Below, in pieces: positions 62,582-64,000 of a DNA stretch of 64,000 nucleotides; positions within the stretch are counted from its first letter, which is position 1, and each line of letters begins with the position of its first letter. The notes under the pieces were generated by a model. The model saw only the letters and a list, made by a program, of their open reading frames with translations, was not told where the DNA came from and ran no database searches. Source of the DNA: Halanaerobium sp. MA284_MarDTE_T2 (GTDB lineage Bacteria > Bacillota > Halanaerobiia > Halanaerobiales > Halanaerobiaceae). The translations under genes were made by a program, and so were the position numbers. Location of the stretch: positions 1 through 64,000 of the forward strand of contig NZ_QPJE01000001.1 in assembly GCF_003337245.1 (NCBI RefSeq), in the 5' to 3' direction.

Positions 62582-64000
62582 ATGAATAGTACTGTCAGAG
62601 TAATAGTTGATATTCCAATTGCAGATCTGGATCGACCTTTTGATTATCTGCTGCCTGAGGAATTAGAAGGGGAAATTAAGATAGGTCACCTGGTAAAAGT
62701 ACCTTTTGGTAAACGAAAAATTTCTGCTTTTGTGGTAGATATAAATGTAAAAGTGGAGATAGATCCAAAAAAATTAAAAAAAATTGATAATAAAGTATAT
62801 GATGAATCATTTTTTGATAGAAAAATGCTGAACCTCTACAGGTGGACAGCAAAATACTACCATAGTTATTTGATACAGGTTATTAAGGCAGCACTGCCTC
62901 CGGGTGTCCTTGATAAAAGAGTTAGGAAAAAGACAGTTAGATATTTAAGATTAACTTCAAAAGCAAAAAAGAAAACAGAAGAAATCAAAAAACTTAAAAA
63001 AAGAGCTCCAAAACAGTATTTAATTTTAAAATATTTTTTTGAAAATGAGGAGAATAAAATAACAGTAAAAGAAGCGGCACAGGCGGCTGAAACATATCCG
63101 AAAACTGTATATAGTTTACTAGAAAAAGATCTGCTTGAGTATTATAATATAGAAGTATGGAGAAAACCAGAAATTTTTAAAGGTGATTTTTTATCAGATG
63201 ATTTCAAACTGGATAAAATGCAGTCAGAAGTATTTAATGAAATTTCAAAATCAATACAGCAGGAAAACCAAACTTTTTTATATAAAGAAGTGTTGAAAGA
63301 AAAAAGAAATATATTATACTTTAAACTTATTGAAAAATTGGTTGAGGAAAATAAAGGTGGAATTTTACTGGTGCCAGAAATTATGATGGCATCTAAAATA
63401 GTTAAAAAACTAAAAAATATTTTTAACGAAAAAATTGCCATAATCCACAGTCAGCTTTCTGCAGGTGAGCAGTTTGATGAATGGCGCAGAATTAGATCGG
63501 GACAGGCATTTATTGCAGTTGGAACACGTTCTGCAGTATTTGCTCCTGTTAAAAATCTCAGCTTAATAATAATTGACCAAGAACATGATGAAAATTATAA
63601 ACAGAATGAATTTCCAACCTATCATGCCCGTCAGGTTGCTGCAAGACGTGTGCAGGATAACAATTCTGTACTTTTTTTGTCTTCTCCCACCCCCTCGATT
63701 GAAACAGAATATTTAGCTGCAGTTAATAAATATCAAAAACTTATGCCTGATGATGAATATATTAATAATAGTATTCCTTCTGCTGAAATAGTTGATATGA
63801 AATTGGAATCTGAAAAAGGGAATTTGAGCAATTTCAGCACTGTGCTGATTGAAAATATGAAAAAAACTTTGTCAGAAAAAAAACAGGTATTTCTTTTTAT
63901 GAACAGGAGAGGTTTTGCAAATTATATAATTTGCAAAAAATGTGGTCATGTTATAAAATGTGATAATTGTGATATAACTTTAACCTATCATAAAGAAGAA
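62582..64000 (+). CDS. priA: PriA-like primosomal protein lacking the Walker A motif, partial
   Basis: The frame opens at ATG 62582 and runs off the window after 473 codons. The N terminus (VDIPIADLDRPFDYLLP, VKVPFGKRK) is the PriA 3'-DNA-binding domain. Later parts align well with PriA helicases: ILLVPEI, IIHSQLSAGEQFDEWRRI, VGTRSAVFAP and NRRGFANYIICKKCG, with zinc-site cysteines C451, C454, C460 and C463. The ATPase motifs are broken. Residues 236-243, aligned without gap to the P-loop GxTGSGKT, read EVLKEKRN; the DEEH box is D332-Q333-E334-H335; motif III GSATPS is SSPTPS. PriA normally restarts forks with ATP hydrolysis; this one should bind DNA but not unwind it. No frameshift is seen, so the gene looks maintained. 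Confidence 0.88.
   Translation, partial: MNSTVRVIVDIPIADLDRPFDYLLPEELEGEIKIGHLVKVPFGKRKISAFVVDINVKVEIDPKKLKKIDNKVYDESFFDRKMLNLYRWTAKYYHSYLIQVIKAALPPGVLDKRVRKKTVRYLRLTSKAKKKTEEIKKLKKRAPKQYLILKYFFENEENKITVKEAAQAAETYPKTVYSLLEKDLLEYYNIEVWRKPEIFKGDFLSDDFKLDKMQSEVFNEISKSIQQENQTFLYKEVLKEKRNILYFKLIEKLVEENKGGILLVPEIMMASKIVKKLKNIFNEKIAIIHSQLSAGEQFDEWRRIRSGQAFIAVGTRSAVFAPVKNLSLIIIDQEHDENYKQNEFPTYHARQVAARRVQDNNSVLFLSSPTPSIETEYLAAVNKYQKLMPDDEYINNSIPSAEIVDMKLESEKGNLSNFSTVLIENMKKTLSEKKQVFLFMNRRGFANYIICKKCGHVIKCDNCDITLTYHKEE

Overview
The window is a low-GC (roughly one third G+C by eye), gene-dense segment of an anaerobic Firmicutes chromosome. The best fit is a halophilic fermenter of the order Halanaerobiales, probably Halanaerobium. 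This rests on gene content: a Firmicutes dcw/ylm cluster, remA, rqcH and T-box control; an intact apolipoprotein N-acyltransferase and a solute-binding protein without lipobox, which point to a two-membrane (diderm) envelope; a meso-DAP type MurE; and no sporulation genes where spore formers keep spoIIGA-sigE-sigG. The genus is an inference, not a measured result.

Layout. 1-210: end of an rRNA operon (5S 3' part, tRNA-Asn, terminator). 360-14000: a glycerol and dihydroxyacetone region. A consensus promoter and a GlpP-type leader precede an unknown duplicated membrane protein and glpK. A second leader of the same type precedes a GlpA-like dehydrogenase, a partner FAD oxidoreductase, a DUF1667 protein and a DJ-1 protein. 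A chemotaxis-like protein fused to a PhnD domain follows, then glpP, dhaKLM, ptsH and ptsI. HPr and enzyme I can feed phosphate to DhaM and, through a conserved histidine, to GlpK. 14000-20000: a MenA-like pseudoenzyme, a CMD-RNase HI fusion, a perR-type regulator, an unassigned structured leader before trpS, ddl and dinB. 20000-36200: the dcw cluster from mraZ to ftsZ with a MraZ operator; murB is not in it. 36300-43500: ylm-type genes, divIVA and T-box controlled ileS; sepF is absent from its usual place. 43700-52000: lspA, an rluD-family gene, a flavodiiron protein, an EF-G paralogue, lnt and rqcH. 52000-54000: a palindromic foldback repeat and an IS with a frameshifted transposase. 54000-64000: remA, gmk, rpoZ, coaBC, a peptide-type ABC importer without ATPases, lgt, metK, and the start of a priA homologue cut by the window edge.

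Most striking points. (1) The PriA homologue keeps its full-length alignment and zinc-site cysteines, but the Walker A P-loop is entirely replaced, the DEEH box reads DQEH and motif III is altered, so it should not hydrolyse ATP. (2) Where glpF is expected, behind a GlpP-type leader, sits a ten-segment membrane protein built as a 5+5 tandem repeat, a candidate new glycerol transporter. (3) Two unusual fusions (chemotaxis signalling domain + PhnD; CMD + RNase HI). (4) A MenA/UbiA relative without its aspartate motifs. (5) A strongly structured, unassigned RNA-like region upstream of trpS.
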